Positions 35,023-44,580 of a stretch of 64,000 nt of DNA are shown here, in pieces (the stretch's first letter is position 1; each line of letters starts with the position of its first letter). A program made the translations under genes and the position numbers. The stretch covers positions 1 to 64,000 of the forward strand of contig NZ_JAAIKO010000032.1 in assembly GCF_016107395.1 (NCBI RefSeq), read 5' to 3'. Source of the DNA: Streptomyces fildesensis (lineage in GTDB: Bacteria > Actinomycetota > Actinomycetes > Streptomycetales > Streptomycetaceae). The notes beneath the pieces were generated by a model that saw only the letters and a program-made list of their open reading frames with translations, had not been told where the DNA came from and did not search any database.

Positions 35023-35760
35023 ATGGATCCACTGATCGTCCTGAGTGGTGTCAACAAGCACTTCGGACAGTTGCATGTGCTGCGGGACATCGACCTGACC
35101 GTCGGCCGCGGCGAGGTCGTGGTCGTCATCGGTCCTTCGGGGTCGGGCAAGTCCACGCTGTGCCGGGCGATCAACCGACTGGAGCCGGTCGAGTCGGGCA
35201 CCATCACCATCGACGGCCGGCCGCTGCCCTCCGAGGGCAAGGAACTGGCCAAGCTGCGCGCCGACGTCGGCATGGTGTTCCAGTCCTTCAACCTCTTCGC
35301 GCACAAGACGGTGCTGCAGAACGTCGCGCTGGCGCCGGTCAAGGTACGCGGCCGCAGCCGCGCCGACGCGGACAAACGGGCCAGGGAACTGCTCGACCGG
35401 GTGGGCCTGCTGGCGCATGCCGACAAGTACCCCGCGCAGATGTCCGGCGGGCAGCAGCAGCGGGTGGCGATCGCCCGCGCGCTGGCCATGGACCCCAAGG
35501 CACTGCTCTTCGACGAGCCGACCTCCGCGCTCGACCCGGAGATGATCAACGAGGTGCTGGAGGTCATGCAGCAGCTCGCCCGGGACGGGATGACGATGGT
35601 CGTCGTCACCCATGAGATGGGCTTCGCCCGCTCCGCCGCCAACCGGGTCGTGTTCATGGCCGACGGCCTGATCGTCGAGGACCGGGTCCCGGAGGAGTTC
35701 TTCACCGCGCCGCGCAGTGAGCGCGCCAAGGACTTCCTGTCCAAGATCCTCCACCACTGA
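35023..35760 (+). CDS. gluA: Glutamate/polar amino acid ABC transporter ATPase
   Basis: A 245-residue ATP-binding subunit. Walker A is GPSGSGKST (about 38-46), the Q-loop VFQSFNLFAH, the signature SGGQQQRVAIARAL, Walker B ALLFDEPTSALDPEM, and the H-loop VVTHEMGFA. This pattern is typical of GluA/GlnQ ATPases for glutamate and related amino acids. It is the first gene of a four-gene importer, as in the actinobacterial gluABCD operon. Confidence 0.93.
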   Translation: MDPLIVLSGVNKHFGQLHVLRDIDLTVGRGEVVVVIGPSGSGKSTLCRAINRLEPVESGTITIDGRPLPSEGKELAKLRADVGMVFQSFNLFAHKTVLQNVALAPVKVRGRSRADADKRARELLDRVGLLAHADKYPAQMSGGQQQRVAIARALAMDPKALLFDEPTSALDPEMINEVLEVMQQLARDGMTMVVVTHEMGFARSAANRVVFMADGLIVEDRVPEEFFTAPRSERAKDFLSKILHH

Positions 35761-35775
35761 CGACCCGGGACCGCC

Positions 35776-36675
35776 ATGCGACGCAAGAACAGGCACATCG
35801 CGCTGCTCGCCGTGGCCGCGGCCCTGCTGGTGGGCTGCGGCAAGGAGGGAAGTCCGCCCACGAAGGGCCCGAGCTCCGACGATCTGCCCACCTACAAGGT
35901 GGACCGGAACTTCTCCCTCCCCGACTCGAAGACGTGGAGCTCCGCCCACCGGCGCGGCAAGATCGTCGTCGGGGTCAAGGACGACCAGCCGTACCTCGGC
36001 CAGCGCGACCCGGCCAACGGCACGTACGCGGGCTTCGACGTCGAGATCGCCCGGATGCTCGCCGCGTCGCTCGGCTTCGGCCTCGACCAGATCCAGTACA
36101 AGTCGGTGGCCTCCGCCAACCGCGAGACCGCGCTCAGCAACGGCCAGATCGACTACTACGTCGGCACGTACACGATCAACGACAAGCGCAAGCAGCAGGT
36201 CGGCTTCGCCGGTCCGTACTACGTCGCGGGCCAGGGCCTGCTGGTGCGCAAGGACGAGAACGACATCAAGGGCCCGCAGGACCTGAAGGGCAAGAAGGTC
36301 TGTTCGGCCGCCGGTTCCACCCCGATCCAGCGCATCGAGTCGGACTACCCCGACGCCATCCCCGTCACCTACGACACCTACTCCGTCTGCGTGGACAACC
36401 TGCTGACCTTCCAGGTCGACGCCGTCACCACCGACGACTCGATCCTGCTGGGCTACGCGGCCAAGGCACCCGACGAGATGAAGCTCGTCAGCAAGGCGTT
36501 CTCCAAGGAGCCCTACGGGGTCGGCGTGGCCAGGAGCGACAACGCTCTGCGGCTCGCGCTCGACGACGCGATCGTGGCCCACGAGAAGAACGGCGACTGG
36601 AAGAAGGCGTACGACGCGACCCTCGGCCTGTCCGGGGTCCCGGCGCCCACCCCGCCCGCCGTCGACCGGTACTGA
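35776..36675 (+). CDS. gluB: Glutamate-binding lipoprotein
   Basis: A 299-residue family 3 solute-binding protein. The lipobox is ALLVGC (Cys about 20). The domain shows KIVVGVKDDQPYLGQRDP, YAGFDVEIARMLAASLG, ETALSNGQIDYYVGTYTIN and KKVCSAAGSTPIQRI. It captures glutamate or a similar amino acid at the cell surface for the two permeases downstream. It lies 15 bases after gluA. Confidence 0.92.
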   Translation: MRRKNRHIALLAVAAALLVGCGKEGSPPTKGPSSDDLPTYKVDRNFSLPDSKTWSSAHRRGKIVVGVKDDQPYLGQRDPANGTYAGFDVEIARMLAASLGFGLDQIQYKSVASANRETALSNGQIDYYVGTYTINDKRKQQVGFAGPYYVAGQGLLVRKDENDIKGPQDLKGKKVCSAAGSTPIQRIESDYPDAIPVTYDTYSVCVDNLLTFQVDAVTTDDSILLGYAAKAPDEMKLVSKAFSKEPYGVGVARSDNALRLALDDAIVAHEKNGDWKKAYDATLGLSGVPAPTPPAVDRY

Positions 36676-36689
36676 GAGGGCCGCCGCAC

Positions 36690-37334
36690 ATGAACGTACT
36701 GCTCGACAACTTCTCCCTCTACGGCAAGGGTTTCCTCGGCACCCTCGAACTGACCCTGTACGCGGGTGTGCTGGCACTGGTCGGCGGCGTGATCATCGCC
36801 GGCTTCCGGGTCTCGCCGGTCAAGGCGCTGCGCGTCTTCGGCACCACCTGGGTCACCGTGCTGCGCAACACCCCGCTGACCCTGCTGTTCTTCGCGGTGC
36901 TGCTGGGACTGCCGCGGTTCGGGCTGCGGCTGCCGTTCACCACCTTCGCGGTCCTCGCGCTGGCCTGCTACACCTCGGCGTTCATCTGCGAGGCGGTCAG
37001 GTCGGGCATCAACACCGTGCCGCTGGGCCAGGGCGAGGCCGCCCGCAGCCTCGGCATGACGTTCATCCAGACCCTGAACCTGGTGGTGCTCCCGCAGGCG
37101 GGCCGCGCGGTCATCTCGCCGATCGGCTCGACGCTCATCGCGCTCGCCAAGAACTCCGCGATCGCCGGCTCCTTCTCGGTCACCGAACTGCTCGGCACCT
37201 ACAAGCCCCTCAACGAGCTGGGCTACAGCATCATCTGGTCCTTCATCTGGATCGCGGTCGGCTACCTGATCATCACGCTGTCGATCAGCCTGCTCTTCAA
37301 CGTGCTGGAGAAGAAGATGGGGGTCGTGCGATGA
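36690..37334 (+). CDS. gluC: Glutamate ABC permease GluC
   Basis: A 214-residue His/Glu/Gln/Arg-type permease with about five membrane helices. The cytoplasmic loop reads GQGEAARSLGMTFIQTLNLVV and is followed by LPQAGRAVISPIGS. ATG 36690 lies 14 bases after gluB. Its stop overlaps gluD by ATGA. Confidence 0.92.
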   Translation: MNVLLDNFSLYGKGFLGTLELTLYAGVLALVGGVIIAGFRVSPVKALRVFGTTWVTVLRNTPLTLLFFAVLLGLPRFGLRLPFTTFAVLALACYTSAFICEAVRSGINTVPLGQGEAARSLGMTFIQTLNLVVLPQAGRAVISPIGSTLIALAKNSAIAGSFSVTELLGTYKPLNELGYSIIWSFIWIAVGYLIITLSISLLFNVLEKKMGVVR

Positions 37335-38167
37335 GCAGTGCGCTGTACGACATTCCGGGCCCGAAGGCGCTGGCGCGCCACCGGCTCTACGCGTGGATCA
37401 CCACCGCCCTGCTGGCGGCGCTGGTCGGCTGGATCATCTACATGCTGATCCACACCGCCCAGTTCGAGTCGACCAAGTGGGTGCCGTTCGAGTACCAGGG
37501 CATCCAGCGGCTGCTGCTGACCGGGCTCGCCAACACCCTCAAGGCGTTCATCTGGGCGGCGGTGCTCTCGCTCGCCTTCGGCGCGCTGTTCGCCGCCGGC
37601 CGGCTCTCCGAGCACCGGGTGATCCGCTGGGTGAGCACCCTGGTGGTGGAGTTCTTCCGGGCGATGCCGCTGCTGGTGATGATCTTCTTCATCTTCATCG
37701 CGCTCAAGGTCGAGCCGATGATGGCGCTGATCACCGGTCTGACGCTCTACAACGGCTCGGTGCTCGCGGAGGTCTTCCGTACCGGTGTGAACTCCGTGTC
37801 GCGCGGCCAGGGCGAGGCCGCCTACGCGCTCGGGATGCGCAAGACACAGGTGATGACGTACATCCTGGTGCCGCAGGCGGCCCGCGCGATGCTGCCCGCG
37901 ATCATCAGCCAGCTGGTGGTGGCGCTGAAGGACACCTCGCTCGGCTACCTCATCACCTATGAGGAGTTCCTCTACAACGGCAAGCTCATCGCCACCAATC
38001 TCGACTACGACCTGCCGTTCATCCCGGTCGTGATGGTGATCGCGCCGATCTACATCGGGATGTGCATGCTGCTGTCGTGGTTCGCGAACTGGCTGGCGCG
38101 CCGCGAACGGCACAACCCCAAGACGAAGGGCACGCCGGTCGCGACGACGCCACCGCAGCAGATCTGA
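37331..38167 (+). CDS. gluD: Glutamate ABC permease GluD
   Basis: A 278-residue second permease of the same importer. About five membrane helices are visible, with the coupling loop GQGEAAYALGMRKTQVMTYI then LVPQAARAMLPAI. The longer N-terminus carries a preceding soluble segment, typical of GluD. It ends 16 bases before a converging gene. Confidence 0.92.
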   Translation: MSSALYDIPGPKALARHRLYAWITTALLAALVGWIIYMLIHTAQFESTKWVPFEYQGIQRLLLTGLANTLKAFIWAAVLSLAFGALFAAGRLSEHRVIRWVSTLVVEFFRAMPLLVMIFFIFIALKVEPMMALITGLTLYNGSVLAEVFRTGVNSVSRGQGEAAYALGMRKTQVMTYILVPQAARAMLPAIISQLVVALKDTSLGYLITYEEFLYNGKLIATNLDYDLPFIPVVMVIAPIYIGMCMLLSWFANWLARRERHNPKTKGTPVATTPPQQI

Positions 38168-38183
38168 CGGATCTGCCGGCGCG

Positions 38184-39824
38184 TTACTGGTCGTGCAGCG
38201 GGACCGACAGCCAGGACGGGTCGGACGCCGGCGACGAGACGGTGACCGTGGAGAAGAGCGGGTTCTGCTCGATGTAGAGCGGGTCGACGGTGTCGACGAC
38301 CAGCGCCAGCCGGTGGCCGGCCGGCACGTCGTAGGCGGTGGAGAGCAGGTCGATGTCGGTGGTGAAGGCCTTTCCGGGGGTGCGTCCGACCCAGGTGTAG
38401 GGCGCGTGCGTGACCAGCTTGCCGATGCCCAGGGAGTCGACGTCGTAGAGGTACGCGATGACGGTTCCGCCGGCGGCCGACGGGGTCAGCGTGGTGTGCA
38501 GCGTCGAGGTGCCGCGGACGTGCTGGGCGGTGCCGTACGCGGCGGACTGCCAGACGGTGGCGAAGGCGCGCGGCAGCAGCGGGATCGACGCGACGGGCGG
38601 GGCCTGGGCGAACTGGTCGAGCAGGCTGGACAGGAAGATGATCCCGCCGTCGGCGCCCGAGTCGACATTGGTGCCGATGGTGGTGCGCCAGCCGGAACCG
38701 GCGTCGCCGCCGAGCTCTCCGGTGCGCAGCCCCTTGGCGCCGAGCTTGAGGGTGGTGGTCCGTGACGGGACCGCGGACCAGCTGTCGTAGCTCTCGTAGG
38801 CGCCGGTGGAACGGGACTTGAGCTGGACCGGCTGCTCGTGGTCGATGCCGTTGTCCACGCCCTTGAGGTAGTGGTCGAGCCACCGCCTGGAGCTGGCCCA
38901 GGTGTCGTTGGGCAGGCCGAGCAGGCCGGTCGCCTCGGCGGTGGCGTGGTCGCCGGGCCGGAACTCGAGGCGCTTGGGGCCGGTCAGCTTCTCGTAGAAC
39001 TTCGCGTACTGGTTCGGCGGGAAGAGGCTGTCGCCCCAGGCGTTGGCGAGCATGACCGCCGTGCCGTTGGCGTTCAGCTGATCCAGGTAGGTCACGGGGG
39101 AGCGGAGCTTGCCCCAGGCGATCATCTCGTCCTCGGCGGCGAGGTTCGCGGTGAGGAAGTTGCCCAGGATCTTCTGGAGTTCGGGGCTCGGGCGGCCGGT
39201 GAGGTAGCCCGCGCCGCCGAGCAGGGCGGCGGCCTGCAGATGCGGGGTACGGCCCTGGTAGATCGAGTCGATGAGGTCGGCCCAGCCGCTGAGCGCGACG
39301 ACGGCCTTGATGCGCGGGTCGTGCGCGGCGCCGAGCAGGCCGATGCCGGCGCCGTACGAGACGCCCGCCATCCCGATGTGGTCGGGGTCGGCCGGGGTGT
39401 TGGCGAGCGTCCAGTCGATGACCTTGGACACGTCGGCGACATCGGGCGGTCCCGCGGTCTCGATCTGCCCGCCGGAGAGCCAGAAGCCGCGCGAGGTGTA
39501 GCTGACGACGACGTACCCGGAGTCCGCGAGCTGCTTGGCCTGGGCGACGTACTCGAGGTCGTTGATGGCCCAGCTGCTCGGGAGCACGACGACGGGGTAG
39601 CGCTGCGAGCCGTCGTATCCGCCGGGGGTGAAGACGTTGCCCTTGAGCGTGATGCCGCCGGAGCCCGGGATGTCGACGAACCGGAAGGTCGACGCGGCCG
39701 CGGCCTGCGCGCTGGCGGCGGTGACCACGGTGGGTGCCGGCGCGGCTTGTGCCAGCGGGGCCAGACCGAATGCCGTGGAGGCGAGCAGCGCCGCGCCGAC
39801 GACACCTGCTGTGGTTGCTCTCAT
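38184..39824 (-). CDS. Exported S15/CocE-type alpha/beta hydrolase
   Basis: A 546-residue secreted hydrolase. Residues 1-27 are a signal peptide (ending AQAAP). The catalytic core shows GYVVVSYTSRGFWLSGG, the nucleophile serine in GVSYGAG, the acid in NAWGDSLFPP and His in GDHATA. Residues about 330-546 form the C-terminal beta-sandwich of X-Pro dipeptidyl-peptidase-like enzymes. AGGAG lies 6 bases before ATG 39824. It may cleave peptides or esters outside the cell. It diverges from an exported lipase. Confidence 0.88.
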   Translation of the reverse strand: MRATTAGVVGAALLASTAFGLAPLAQAAPAPTVVTAASAQAAAASTFRFVDIPGSGGITLKGNVFTPGGYDGSQRYPVVVLPSSWAINDLEYVAQAKQLADSGYVVVSYTSRGFWLSGGQIETAGPPDVADVSKVIDWTLANTPADPDHIGMAGVSYGAGIGLLGAAHDPRIKAVVALSGWADLIDSIYQGRTPHLQAAALLGGAGYLTGRPSPELQKILGNFLTANLAAEDEMIAWGKLRSPVTYLDQLNANGTAVMLANAWGDSLFPPNQYAKFYEKLTGPKRLEFRPGDHATAEATGLLGLPNDTWASSRRWLDHYLKGVDNGIDHEQPVQLKSRSTGAYESYDSWSAVPSRTTTLKLGAKGLRTGELGGDAGSGWRTTIGTNVDSGADGGIIFLSSLLDQFAQAPPVASIPLLPRAFATVWQSAAYGTAQHVRGTSTLHTTLTPSAAGGTVIAYLYDVDSLGIGKLVTHAPYTWVGRTPGKAFTTDIDLLSTAYDVPAGHRLALVVDTVDPLYIEQNPLFSTVTVSSPASDPSWLSVPLHDQ

Positions 39825-39876
39825 GACTGCTCCTGTCTGGCCGGATGCAAAGTGACTGGAGAGTAACCTCGCGGCC

Positions 39877-39916
39877 TTACCGGCGGTAATAGGCGTGCAT
39901 GTTACGCACGGGTAAC
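39877..39916. promoter_or_regulatory. TTAC/GTAA palindromes between exported-hydrolase genes
   Basis: TTACCGGCGGTAA (39877-39889) is a perfect palindrome, and GTTAC-N6-GTAAC (39901-39916) is a second one. The inner TTAC-N6-GTAA of the second matches the two sites upstream of the SCP2 gene near 58163. They lie between divergent genes for a hydrolase and a lipase and look like TetR-type operators. The rest of 39825-40104 shows no gene. Confidence 0.55.
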
Positions 39917-40104
39917 GATCTGAGGGCGGTGGGGCGCCCGTGAGACGCCGGGGGCGCACCCGGGGCAGGTGGCGGCAGGTGACGGCCCGTCGGGGCGGGT
40001 CGATCGAACACGAGTGCGTCGGACGATCTTTCGTCAAGGTCATTGACACCCGGCGCGGTACGCGCGGAATCTGATGCTCGTCACCGTCGACACTGGGGGT
40101 ACCG

Positions 40105-41004
40105 ATGGCCCGCACCACCGTCCTGGCAGCAGCCGCACTCGGCGGGGCCCTGGCCCTCACCGCGGGCATCGCCGCCCCGGCCTCGGCCCATTCGGGCCGG
40201 CCGGGTCACTCCGGTCACGGACACGGCGTCAGCTACGCGGCGCTCGGCGACTCGTACACCTCAGGGCCCGGCATCCCCGACCAGGTGGACGCCAACTGCG
40301 CGCGGTCCAGCCACAACTACCCGTCGCTGGTCGCCGAGGACCAGCGGTTCGCGGCCGTCAAGGACGTCAGCTGCGGCGGCGCCACCACCGCCGAGATGTG
40401 GAAGCCGCAAGGTACCAACGGACCGCAGCTCGACGCGCTGAACCGCGGCACCGACCTCGTCACGCTGCAGATCGGCGGCAACGACGTCGGCTTCGGCTCG
40501 ATCATCGGCACCTGCGCCGTGCTCAGCGCCACCGACCCGACCGGCAACCCCTGTCAGAAGCACTACACCGCGACCGGCACCGACCAGCTCGCCCTCAACA
40601 TCCAGCAGACGGCGCCGAAGGTCGCGGCCGTGCTGCGCGCCATCCACGCCCGCTCCCCGCACGCCCGGGTGGTCGTCGTCGGCTACCCGGACCTGCTGCC
40701 GGACAACGGCGTCGGGTGCCGTCCCGCCGTCCCCTTCGCGGACAAGGACTTCGGGTACCTCAAGGACACCGAGAAGCGGCTCAACACGATGCTGCGCCGG
40801 CAGGCCGGGGCCGCGCACGCCGAGTACGTCGACACCTACCGGCCGACCGTCGGCCACGACATGTGCACGGCGCCCGCCAACCGCTGGATCGAGCCGCTGG
40901 TGCCGGCCTCCCCGGCCGCGCCCGCGCACCCCAACGCCAAGGGCGAGAAGGCCATGGCCGTCGCCGTACTCGACCGGATCGACCCGCGCTGCCGCCACCA
41001 CTGA
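40105..41004 (+). CDS. Secreted SGNH-hydrolase lipase
   Basis: A 299-residue exported lipase or esterase. The signal peptide ends near ASAHS. The SGNH blocks are complete: ALGDSYTSG (Ser), SCGGATT, QIGGNDVGFG (Asn) and the late HPNAKGEKAM (His). Seven cysteines are in the mature part, enough for the three disulfides usual in the Streptomyces lipases of this family plus one near the C-terminus. GGGGGT precedes the ATG. Its promoter region contains the TTAC/GTAA palindromes. Confidence 0.92.
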   Translation: MARTTVLAAAALGGALALTAGIAAPASAHSGRPGHSGHGHGVSYAALGDSYTSGPGIPDQVDANCARSSHNYPSLVAEDQRFAAVKDVSCGGATTAEMWKPQGTNGPQLDALNRGTDLVTLQIGGNDVGFGSIIGTCAVLSATDPTGNPCQKHYTATGTDQLALNIQQTAPKVAAVLRAIHARSPHARVVVVGYPDLLPDNGVGCRPAVPFADKDFGYLKDTEKRLNTMLRRQAGAAHAEYVDTYRPTVGHDMCTAPANRWIEPLVPASPAAPAHPNAKGEKAMAVAVLDRIDPRCRHH

Positions 41005-41108
41005 CCGGGCACCGACCGGCACTGACCAGCCCTGACTCGCGCCGCCGGTCCGCTTCGCCGATCATGGGCGGAAGCGGGCGGGCCGGCGGCGGAGGCGGGT
41101 GAACGCGG

Positions 41109-41873
41109 ATGGCGGTGCTGATAGCCCTCGGCGCGTTCGTGATGACCCTGATCGGCGGACTGGTCGCCCAGCACATCGGTGACCGCCGCCATCTGGTGCT
41201 GGGACTCGCCGCCGGGCTGATGCTCGGGGTGGTGGGCTTCGACCTGCTGCCCGAAGCGCTGGACCTGCAGGCCGACGACGTCTTCGGCGTCCCCGCCGCG
41301 CTGCTGATGTTCGTCGGGGGCTTCCTCACCCTGCACATCGTCGAGCGGTCGGTGGCGATCCACCGCGCACACGAGGGCGAGTACGCCGCGCACACCCACG
41401 CCCACGGCCCGGTGCCCACCGACCCCGGTGAACCCGTCAAAGGCATCGGGCTCACCGCCGCCTCGGCGCTCGTCGGCCACAGCGTCATGGACGGCTTCGC
41501 GATCGGCGCCGCGTTCCAGGCCGGCAGCACGGTCGGCCTGGTGGTCGCCATCGCCGTGGTCGCGCACGACTTCGCCGACGGCTTCAACACGTACACGATC
41601 ACCCGGATGTACGGGAACGGCCAGGGCCGCGCGCTCGTGCTGCTCGGCTGCGACGCCATCGCCCCGGTGATCGGCGCCGCGATCACCCTCGCCTTCACCA
41701 TCCCGCCGGGCGCGCTCGGCCTCTACCTCGGGTTCTTCGCCGGGTTCCTGCTCTACCTGGCGACCTCCGACATCCTCCCCGAGGCACACAGCCCGCACCC
41801 GTCCCGCTCGACGCTGCTGTGCACGGTCGCGGGATGTGCCGTCATGTGGCTGGTGATCGGTCTGGCCGACTGA
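41109..41873 (+). CDS. ZIP-family metal transporter
   Basis: A 254-residue membrane transporter with about eight helices. The metal-binding helices read GHSVMDGFAIGAAF and AHDFADGFNTYTI, and a cytoplasmic His-rich loop AAHTHAHGP lies between. These are features of ZIP proteins that import zinc or related divalent metals. It overlaps the converging gene on the other strand by 32 bases. Confidence 0.88.
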   Translation: MAVLIALGAFVMTLIGGLVAQHIGDRRHLVLGLAAGLMLGVVGFDLLPEALDLQADDVFGVPAALLMFVGGFLTLHIVERSVAIHRAHEGEYAAHTHAHGPVPTDPGEPVKGIGLTAASALVGHSVMDGFAIGAAFQAGSTVGLVVAIAVVAHDFADGFNTYTITRMYGNGQGRALVLLGCDAIAPVIGAAITLAFTIPPGALGLYLGFFAGFLLYLATSDILPEAHSPHPSRSTLLCTVAGCAVMWLVIGLAD

Positions 41874-42597
41874 CCGGGACGGTCTGCGCCGCCCGCGTCA
41901 CATCGGCGACGAGCTCGACGACGTCGGGACCGTAGGCCTGCGAGTTGACGACCTTGAGCAGCAGGCAGAACGTGCCGTCGATGCCGTGCTTGCGCGACAG
42001 CCGCACATGGTGCCGGGCCAGATACCGCACGGCCGCCTGGTTGGCGACACCGCGCTGACCGGAGGAGAGGAAGACCGGGCGGTCGTTGCCGGCGTCCCGC
42101 ACGGCGGCCAGCCGGGCCAGCAGGACGTACTCGACGGCGCCCTTGTCCATCCGGTAGGTCTCGCCGTCGATGGTGAACGCCCCCTGGTCGGGCCCGGGGG
42201 AGGCATCGGTATTGATCTCTATGCCCGGCAGCATCGACCGCAGGTGCGCCCCCAGCCGGTGATTGGCGACGGGGCCGCCCACGCAGAACTCGGTACGTGC
42301 CCCGAAGCCCTGCCAGGCCGTGTCGTGCGGCAGGATCTCGGCGTGCGCCCCGCAGTCCTTGATCAGCGCGGCCAGTTCCAGCAGCGCGAACGCGTCATGG
42401 CGGGCGACGCTCCACACCCGGGCCCCGGGGTCGCGCGGCACCACCAGAAGGCATTCGGAGCCGCTGGGCAGCCCGAAGAAACGCTGCTTGCGGTGCAGTT
42501 TCCGGCGCCACACATAAGTGCGGACAAACCAGCCCAGCGCTGCACTGATGGCGCTGGCCGCCAGGCCCAGCACGAGGTTGCGGACGTCATCGCTCAT
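41842..42597 (-). CDS. Conserved N-terminally anchored protein, unknown function
   Basis: A 251-residue protein. Residues about 7-28 are a single hydrophobic anchor (NLVLGLAASAISAALGWFV), followed by basic residues RRKLHRKQRFF that would place the bulk in the cytoplasm. The soluble domain has GSECLLVVPRDPGARVWSVA, DCGAHAEILPHD, FCVGGPVANHRLG and PVFLSSGQRGVANQAAVRYL. I do not recognise the family. The alternating strand/helix pattern suggests a Rossmann-like nucleotide or ligand-binding domain. Its stop codon lies inside the converging transporter gene. Confidence 0.75.
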   Translation of the reverse strand: MSDDVRNLVLGLAASAISAALGWFVRTYVWRRKLHRKQRFFGLPSGSECLLVVPRDPGARVWSVARHDAFALLELAALIKDCGAHAEILPHDTAWQGFGARTEFCVGGPVANHRLGAHLRSMLPGIEINTDASPGPDQGAFTIDGETYRMDKGAVEYVLLARLAAVRDAGNDRPVFLSSGQRGVANQAAVRYLARHHVRLSRKHGIDGTFCLLLKVVNSQAYGPDVVELVADVTRAAQTVPVSRPDRSPAT

Positions 42598-42695
42598 GGC
42601 CGGGCATCGTAGCGGTGTTCGAGCGAACGCGCTCCTGACGGGATCGCCGTACCCAAGTTAGGCTGCGCGGACCCGTGTTGACTGGAGGAAACCGT

Positions 42696-44519
42696 ATGCG
42701 TCTCCCCGCCGTCCGGAGTTTGTCGCTGCTGGCCGTCACGGCCGCTGTTGTCACGGTGGGAGCCGCGGCCCCACCGGCGCAGTCGGCCCCGCAGGATGCG
42801 CGGGCCCGGCCGGCCAAGGTGCCGGTCGCGGTCGGCTACGGGGGCGCGGTCGCCAGTGTGGACGCGGACGCCTCCGCGGCCGGTATCGAGGTGCTCCGCC
42901 AGGGCGGCAACGCCGTGGACGCGGCGGTGGCCACCGCGGCCGCGCTCGGCGTCACCGAGCCGTACTCGGCGGGCGTCGGCGGCGGCGGGTACTTCGTCTA
43001 CTACAACGCGCGGCTGCACAAGGTGTTCACCATCGACGGCCGGGAGACCGCACCGCGCAGCGCCACCGAGACGCTCTTCCAGGAGAACGGCAAACCGCTC
43101 CCGTTCGCCGACGCGGTCACCAGCGGCCTGAGCGTCGGCACCCCCGGCACCCCCGCCACCTGGGCCACCGCCCTCGACAGCTGGGGCAGCCGCCCGCTGG
43201 GGCAGGTGCTCAAGCCCGCCGAGCGGATCGCACGAGACGGCTTCACCGTCGACGAGACCTTCCGCTCGCAGACCGCGGCGAACCAGGACCGCTTCAAGGA
43301 CTTCCCGGCCACCGCGAAGATCTTCCTGCCGGGCGGCGCCCCGCCCGTGGTCGGCTCCACGCTCACCAACCCGGACCTCGCCCGCACCTACCAGGAGCTG
43401 GGCAGGAAGGGCGTCGGAGCGATCTACCAGGGGGACATCGGCGCCGACATCGTCAGCACGGTCCGCAAGCCCCCGGTCGACCCCAACGCCACCCGCGTGG
43501 TGCGTCCCGGCGATCTGACCACCGCGGACCTGCGCGGCTACGCGGCCAAGCGGCAGGCCCCGACCCAGGTCTCCTACCGGGGCTACGACGTCTACTCGAT
43601 CGCACCGTCCTCGTCGGGCGGCACGACGGTCGGTGAGGCGCTCAACATCATGGAGCGGGCGAACCTCTCGTCGAAGAAGGCCACCGACGCCCAGTACCTG
43701 CACCGCTACATCGAGGCGAGCCGGATCGCCTTCGCCGACCGCGGGCGCTGGCTCGGCGACCCGGCCTTCGAGGACGTCCCGACCGGCGGACTGCTCTCGC
43801 AGCGCTACGCGGACTCGCGCGGCTGCCTCATCAAGGACACCGCGGTGCTCACCAGCCCGCTCGCACCGGGCGACCCGCGCCACCCCGCCGCCTGCGGCGG
43901 TACCGGCACGGCCGCGCCGACGACGTACGAGGGCGAGAACACCACGCACCTGACCGTCGCCGACAAGTGGGGCAACGTCGTCTCGTACACCCTCACCATC
44001 GAGCAGACCGGCGGCAGCGGCATCGTCGTTCCCGGCCGCGGCTTCCTGCTCAACAACGAGCTGACGGACTTCTCGTTCGCGCCCGCCAACCCGGCGGTCC
44101 ACGACCCGAACCTGCCCGGCCCGGGCAAGCGCCCCCGGTCCTCGATCTCCCCGACGATCGTGCTGAAGGACGGCCGTCCCGCGTTCGCGCTCGGCTCGCC
44201 CGGCGGCTCCACCATCATCACCACCGTGCTGCAGGTCCTCACCGAGCACGTCGACCGCGGTCTGCCGCTCGTCGACGCGATCGCCGCACCGCGCGCCAGC
44301 CAGCGCAACGCGGCGGCCACCGAACTCGAACCGGCCCTGTTCACCAGCGCGACCAGGACACAGCTCGAAGCGCTGGGCCATGTCTTCACGCTCAACCCGG
44401 AGATCGGCGCGGCCACCGGCATCCAGCGACTGCCCGACGGCCGCTGGCTCGCCGCGGCCGAGACGACCCGGCGCGGCGGCGGCTCGGCGATGGTGGTCAG
44501 CCCGAGCCACACGGGCTGA
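42696..44519 (+). CDS. ggt: Secreted gamma-glutamyltransferase
   Basis: A 607-residue N-terminal-nucleophile hydrolase. Residues 1-30 are a signal peptide. The proenzyme should cut itself before the Thr of TTHLTVADKWGN, leaving that Thr as nucleophile. NAVDAAVATAAALGVTEP and GSPGGSTIITTVLQ are family blocks. It cleaves gamma-glutamyl bonds, such as in glutathione-like peptides, outside the cell. GGAGGAAACC precedes ATG 42696. A distant cytosolic relative lies at 59188. Confidence 0.93.
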   Translation: MRLPAVRSLSLLAVTAAVVTVGAAAPPAQSAPQDARARPAKVPVAVGYGGAVASVDADASAAGIEVLRQGGNAVDAAVATAAALGVTEPYSAGVGGGGYFVYYNARLHKVFTIDGRETAPRSATETLFQENGKPLPFADAVTSGLSVGTPGTPATWATALDSWGSRPLGQVLKPAERIARDGFTVDETFRSQTAANQDRFKDFPATAKIFLPGGAPPVVGSTLTNPDLARTYQELGRKGVGAIYQGDIGADIVSTVRKPPVDPNATRVVRPGDLTTADLRGYAAKRQAPTQVSYRGYDVYSIAPSSSGGTTVGEALNIMERANLSSKKATDAQYLHRYIEASRIAFADRGRWLGDPAFEDVPTGGLLSQRYADSRGCLIKDTAVLTSPLAPGDPRHPAACGGTGTAAPTTYEGENTTHLTVADKWGNVVSYTLTIEQTGGSGIVVPGRGFLLNNELTDFSFAPANPAVHDPNLPGPGKRPRSSISPTIVLKDGRPAFALGSPGGSTIITTVLQVLTEHVDRGLPLVDAIAAPRASQRNAAATELEPALFTSATRTQLEALGHVFTLNPEIGAATGIQRLPDGRWLAAAETTRRGGGSAMVVSPSHTG

Positions 44520-44552
44520 CACCCGGCTCTCGGGTCCCTCCTGTCTCGGGTC

Positions 44553-44580
44553 CCTCCTGGGAGCTTCGGCTCCTAGGAGG
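44553..44580. terminator. Bidirectional terminator with UUCG loop
   Basis: CCTCCTGGGAGC pairs with GCTCCTAGGAGG around TTCG, an extra-stable tetraloop (one G-U pair). The TAG stop codon of the minus-strand lipoprotein (44573-44575) lies within the stem, so the signal serves both converging genes. Confidence 0.8.
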
